This document shows, one piece after another, positions 60,636 through 64,000 of a DNA stretch of 64,000 bases; the stretch's first letter is position 1; the number at the start of each line of letters is the position of its first letter. A program made the translations under genes and the position numbers. Below the pieces are notes generated by a model, which saw nothing but the letters and a program-made list of their open reading frames with translations, made no database searches and was not told the DNA's origin. The stretch is from positions 822,001 to 886,000 of the forward strand of contig NZ_NSBU01000004.1 in the NCBI RefSeq assembly GCF_002285415.1, read 5' to 3'. Source of the stretch: Actibacterium pelagium (lineage in GTDB: Bacteria > Pseudomonadota > Alphaproteobacteria > Rhodobacterales > Rhodobacteraceae).

Positions 60636-63035
60636 ATGAAATTCACCCTCTCCTGGCTGAAAGAACATCTGGAAACCGAGGCCACCCTCGACGAGATCAC
60701 CTTTGCCCTGTCCGACATGGGGCTAGAGGTCGAAGAGGTCGTGAACCCGGCCGAGAAGCTGCGCGATTTCACCATCGCCAAGGTGACCCACGCCGAGAAA
60801 CACCCCGACGCCGACAAGCTGCGCGTCTGCAAGGTTCTCTCGGATGAGGGCGAGACCCAGATTGTCTGTGGTGCCCCAAACGCGCGTGAAGGTATCACCG
60901 TGGTTCTGGCCAAGCCGGGCAGCTATATCCCCGGTCTGGATATCACCATCAACGTGGGCAAAATCCGCGGCGTCGAAAGCTTCGGCATGATGGCCTCCGA
61001 GCGTGAGCTGGAGCTGTCTGACGAACACACTGGTATCATCGAGCTGCCCTCGGGCGAGGTCGGTCAAAGCTTTGCAGACTGGCTGGCCGAGAATGATCCG
61101 GCCAAGGTCGATCCGGTGATCGAGATTGCGATCACCCCGAACCGCCCCGACGCGCTTGGCGTACATGGCGTTGCGCGCGACCTTGCGGCGCGGGGTCTGG
61201 GTAAGCTGAAACCGCTGGCCGTTGAGAAGATCGAAGGCACGTATCCGAGCCCGATCAACATCACCATTGATGAGGACGCACAGACCGATGGCTGCGAAGT
61301 CTTCGCCGGTCGTCTGATCAAAGGCGTCAAGAACGGCCCGTCCCCGCAGTGGCTGCAGGACAAGCTGACCGCGATTGGGCTGCGCCCGATCTCAAAGCTG
61401 GTCGATGTGACGAACTACTTCACCTATGACCGCAACCGTCCGCTGCACGTCTTTGACGCGGACAAGGTGCAGGGTGACCTGCGCGTGCACCGCACCAAGG
61501 GTGGTGAAACGATGGTGGGTCTGGACGAGAAAGATTACACCTTTGCCGAAGGTATGGTCGTGATCTCGGACGACACGGGCGTGGAAAGCGTGGGTGGCAT
61601 CATGGGTGGCCTGCCGACGGGCTGTACCGAAGAGACCGTGAATGTCTTCCTTGAAGCCGCTGTCTGGGACCGCGTGCAGATTGCCTATACGGGTCGTGGC
61701 CTGAAGATTAACTCTGACGCGCGGTATCGGAATGAACGCGGTATCGACCCGGCTTACAACATGCAGGCGCTGGATGATGCGACGCAGATGATCATCGACC
61801 TCTGCGGTGGTGAGCCGTCCGAGGTTGTGGTTGCTGGCGAGGTGCCGGATGTGTCCCGTGCCTACAAGCTGGACACCGACCGCGTTCAGTCGCTGGTGGG
61901 TATGGACATCGCCCCCGAAACGCAGCGCGCAACGCTAGAGGCGCTTGGCTTCACGCTGGATGGCGACATGGCCAACGTGCCGACTTGGCGCCCTGACGTG
62001 ATGGGCGAGGCCGATCTGGTGGAAGAGGTCGCGCGGATCGCCTCCCTGACCAAGCTGGAAGGCAAGCCCATGCCGCGCGCCGAGGTTGGTGTGCCGAAAC
62101 CAGTTCTGACCCCGATGCAGAAACGCGAAAGCATTGCGCGGCGCACGGCGGCTTCGCTTGGCTACAACGAATGCGTCACCTACAGCTTTATCGACCAGAA
62201 GAGCGCGGCGTTCTTCGGCGGTGGCACTGATGCAACCATGCTGGCCAACCCGATCTCTGCCGATATGAGCCACATGCGCCCGTCGCTGCTGCCCGGTCTG
62301 CTGCAGGCGGCTGCCCGCAATCAGGCGCGTGGCTTCATGGATCTGGCATTGTGCGAGGTTGGTCCTGTCTGGCACGGCGGTGAACCTGACGAGCAAGAGC
62401 TGATGATCACCGGCGTCCTGATCGGCCACACCGGCCCCAAAGACGTGCATGGCGCGCGTCGCCCGGTGGACGTCTATGATGCGAAAGCTGATGCAGAGGC
62501 CGTTCTGGCCGCCATCGGTGCGCCGGCGAAGGCGCAGATCCTTCGTGGCTTGAATGACTGGTGGCACCCGGGCCGCTCGGGCAAGATATGTCTTGGTCCG
62601 AAGAAGGTACTAGCGGGCTTTGGCGAGCTGCACCCGAAGGCGCTGCAGGAAATGGACGTCAAAGGCCCTGCCGTTGCCTTTGCGATCCATCTGGCGAACA
62701 TCCCGTTCCCGAAAGCAAAGTCGGCGACCCGTCCGGCACTGGAAATCCGTGACCTGCAGGCAGTCGAGCGTGACTTTGCCTTTGTCGTGGATGCCGATGT
62801 CGAGGCCCTGAAACTGGTCAACGCCGCAGCCGGTGCTGACAAGGCGCTGATCGAAGAGGTCCGCGTGTTCGACGAATTCATCGGCGGCTCGCTTGGGGAA
62901 GGTAAGAAATCCCTTGCCATCACCGTGCGCCTGCAGCCGACCGAAAATACGCTGAAGGAAAAAGACATCGAAGCGGTCAGCGCCAAGATTGTCGAGAAAG
63001 TCACCAAAGCCACCGGCGCGACGCTGCGCGGGTAA
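60636..63035 (+). CDS. pheT: Phenylalanine-tRNA ligase beta subunit
   Basis: A 799-residue subunit. In order: N-terminal B1, the EMAP-II-like tRNA domain (about 39-150, KVTHAEKHPDADKLRVCKV and CGAPNAREG), B3/B4 editing domain (about 210-385), B5 (about 405-475), catalytic-like core and the C-terminal ferredoxin-like anticodon-binding domain (about 705-799, RDLQAVERDFAFVVD). The editing domain removes mischarged tyrosine. Full length, follows pheS as usual. Confidence 0.97.
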   Translation: MKFTLSWLKEHLETEATLDEITFALSDMGLEVEEVVNPAEKLRDFTIAKVTHAEKHPDADKLRVCKVLSDEGETQIVCGAPNAREGITVVLAKPGSYIPGLDITINVGKIRGVESFGMMASERELELSDEHTGIIELPSGEVGQSFADWLAENDPAKVDPVIEIAITPNRPDALGVHGVARDLAARGLGKLKPLAVEKIEGTYPSPINITIDEDAQTDGCEVFAGRLIKGVKNGPSPQWLQDKLTAIGLRPISKLVDVTNYFTYDRNRPLHVFDADKVQGDLRVHRTKGGETMVGLDEKDYTFAEGMVVISDDTGVESVGGIMGGLPTGCTEETVNVFLEAAVWDRVQIAYTGRGLKINSDARYRNERGIDPAYNMQALDDATQMIIDLCGGEPSEVVVAGEVPDVSRAYKLDTDRVQSLVGMDIAPETQRATLEALGFTLDGDMANVPTWRPDVMGEADLVEEVARIASLTKLEGKPMPRAEVGVPKPVLTPMQKRESIARRTAASLGYNECVTYSFIDQKSAAFFGGGTDATMLANPISADMSHMRPSLLPGLLQAAARNQARGFMDLALCEVGPVWHGGEPDEQELMITGVLIGHTGPKDVHGARRPVDVYDAKADAEAVLAAIGAPAKAQILRGLNDWWHPGRSGKICLGPKKVLAGFGELHPKALQEMDVKGPAVAFAIHLANIPFPKAKSATRPALEIRDLQAVERDFAFVVDADVEALKLVNAAAGADKALIEEVRVFDEFIGGSLGEGKKSLAITVRLQPTENTLKEKDIEAVSAKIVEKVTKATGATLRG

Positions 63036-63046
63036 GGGGGTAGCTT

Positions 63047-63496
63047 ATGACACTGAAGGTTTATCTGTCGGGCGAGATTCACACCAGCTGGCGTGAAGAC
63101 TTGATCGCAGCCTGTGACGGTCTGGACGTCAAGTTTGACGCACCGGTCACGGATCACGGGGCTTCTGATGACTGCGGTGTCGCTATTCTGGGCGCAGAAG
63201 ACAACAAGTTCTGGCACGACCACAAAGGAGCGAAGGTAAATGCCATTCGTACACGCAAAGGCATCGAAGATGCCGATGTGGTCGTCGTCAGGTTTGGTGA
63301 AAAGTACAAGCAATGGAACGCGGCGTTTGACGCGGGCTATGCCGCAGCGCTTGGGAAATCCCTGATCGTGATGCATCAGGCAGAACACCAGCACGCGTTG
63401 AAAGAAGTCGACGCCGCTGCCTTGGCGGTTACCGAAACGCCAGAGCAGGTCGCACAGATCCTGCGCTATGTTCTGACCAGCGTATTGCCAGGTTGA
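63047..63496 (+). CDS. ytoQ: YtoQ family protein
   Basis: A 149-residue protein. VYLSGEIHTSWR at the start and DVVVVRFGEKYKQWNAAFDAGYAAALGK (given as VVRFGEKYKQWNAAFDAGY) are the family hallmarks; the fold recalls nucleoside 2-deoxyribosyltransferases, with Glu/Asp in the DADVVVVRF context, but no activity is established. It follows pheT by 11 bases. GGGGGTAGC precedes the ATG weakly. Confidence 0.85.
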   Translation: MTLKVYLSGEIHTSWREDLIAACDGLDVKFDAPVTDHGASDDCGVAILGAEDNKFWHDHKGAKVNAIRTRKGIEDADVVVVRFGEKYKQWNAAFDAGYAAALGKSLIVMHQAEHQHALKEVDAAALAVTETPEQVAQILRYVLTSVLPG

Positions 63497-63497
63497 C

Positions 63498-63541
63498 CTT
63501 ACGTCCGGGGAAAACCCGGTTATAATTTCCCTTAACGTAAG
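63498..63541 (+). terminator. Nested hairpin between ytoQ and mscL with overlapping -10-like box
   Basis: CTTACGT (63498-63504) pairs with ACGTAAG (63535-63541), enclosing CCGGG/CCCGG with loop GAAAA (63505-63519). The same stretch contains TATAAT at 63521-63526, a perfect -10 hexamer for mscL 85 bases downstream. No good -35 at 17 bases is seen; TTGACC at 63493 is 22 bases away. Confidence 0.5.
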
Positions 63542-63610
63542 ACCAAAAAAGGGGCAAAGATGCCGTCCAGCGCGCGTCAAAGTGGCGCGGCCAGGATAAG
63601 GGAAGGCATC

Positions 63611-64000
63611 ATGCTTAAGGAATTCAAGGATTTCATCGCCAAAGGCAATGTCATGGACATGGCCGTTGGTATCATCGTCGGGGCGGCCTTTACCGCCATC
63701 GTAAAGTCTATGGTCGGCGACCTGCTGAACCCGATCATCGGCCTGATTGTCGGCGGTATCGACTTCAACAACATGTTCGTTCTGCTGAGTGGCGAGGGTG
63801 AATACGCCTCGGTCGAAGCAGCGCGAGAAGGCGGCGCAGCGGTCTTTGCTTACGGCGCGTTCCTGACGGCCGTGATCAACTTCCTGATGGTTGCATTCGT
63901 CGTGTTCATGCTTGTGCGCTACGTCAATAAAGTGAAAGAGGCGTCTGCGAAGAAGGAAGAAGAAGCACCCGCAGAAGAGGCACCCAAGGGGCCGTCGCAG
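63611..64000 (+). CDS. mscL: Large-conductance mechanosensitive channel, truncated at window edge
   Basis: The first 130 residues of MscL, running off the right edge without a stop. [28 protein letters not shown] is the amphipathic N-helix and TM1 (about residues 1-40), with [10 protein letters not shown] closing the pore constriction; TM2 is at about 85-108, followed by a charged Lys/Glu tail. MscL opens on osmotic downshift to release solutes. AAGGGAAGG precedes the ATG. Confidence 0.95.
   Translation, partial: MLKEFKDFIAKGNVMDMAVGIIVGAAFTAIVKSMVGDLLNPIIGLIVGGIDFNNMFVLLSGEGEYASVEAAREGGAAVFAYGAFLTAVINFLMVAFVVFMLVRYVNKVKEASAKKEEEAPAEEAPKGPSQ

Noticed and set aside
1-64000. Mobile elements, prophage, CRISPR, defence or toxin-antitoxin systems
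   Set aside because: No transposase, integrase, terminal repeats, spaced direct repeats, Cas, restriction or toxin-like proteins were seen in any frame.

Overview
The window is ordinary chromosomal DNA from a GC-rich alphaproteobacterium, most likely a marine Rhodobacterales (Roseobacter group) strain. The pointers are a TRAP transporter with a large sugar-acid catabolic cluster, a plant-type glutamate-cysteine ligase, L-malyl-CoA/beta-methylmalyl-CoA lyase of the ethylmalonyl-CoA pathway, a pyrB-pyrC' pair, a dgcN-dgcA D-glutamate operon and small alphaproteobacterial families (DUF1244, DUF5671). These assignments rest on reading the proteins; no database search was run. I see no insertion sequence, prophage, CRISPR array, rRNA or tRNA gene.

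Region 1 (1-18518) is a catabolic island. A leftward operon (GntR regulator, FAH-family hydrolase, LysR regulator) diverges from a long rightward operon: a DctPQM TRAP importer, a phytanoyl-CoA-type dioxygenase, a UxaA-type dehydratase, Gfo/Idh, shikimate-dehydrogenase-like, hydroxyisobutyrate-type and SDR oxidoreductases, a DMT permease, an IlvD/Edd dehydratase, a DapA-type lyase, an RraA-like protein and a 2-oxoglutarate-semialdehyde-type dehydrogenase. Two perfect palindromes with a TGGTATACCA core lie in the divergent promoter. The enzymes fit two non-phosphorylative ends for one or more acidic sugars: a diketo-hydrolase branch (SDR plus FAH) and a 2-oxoglutarate branch (IlvD, DapA-like, ALDH). 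The substrate is unknown. This is the best candidate for an undescribed pathway.

Region 2 (18550-36379) holds modABC, an OmpA-family envelope protein with a coiled-coil partner, ubiA, rsmE, gshA, a DUF1810 gene that appears to start at ATT, plsY, the pyrB/PH-domain/pyrC' operon (pyrC' has lost its metal ligands), a TSUP permease, a uracil-DNA glycosylase lacking most Fe-S cysteines, moaB, and a transmembrane Ser/Thr kinase behind an OmpA lipoprotein-like gene.

Region 3 (36572-48031) is housekeeping: an M15 peptidase, an S49 peptidase, a tiny zinc-ribbon membrane protein, a Ca/Na antiporter, a pteridine-reductase-like SDR, an AT-rich gap with two perfect DnaA boxes, then uvrC-pgsA-moaD-moaE-LRR, a flavodoxin, a GT25-like transferase, accA and mcl1.

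Region 4 (48175-64000) begins with dgcN-dgcA-dat (D-amino acid to D-glutamate to N-acetylglutamate), then an FMN-dependent L-lactate dehydrogenase, small membrane genes, N-formylglutamate amidohydrolase, pyruvate kinase with a LacI-type operator, rpmI-rplT, chaC, a GT2 transferase, pheS-pheT, ytoQ and a truncated mscL at the right edge.
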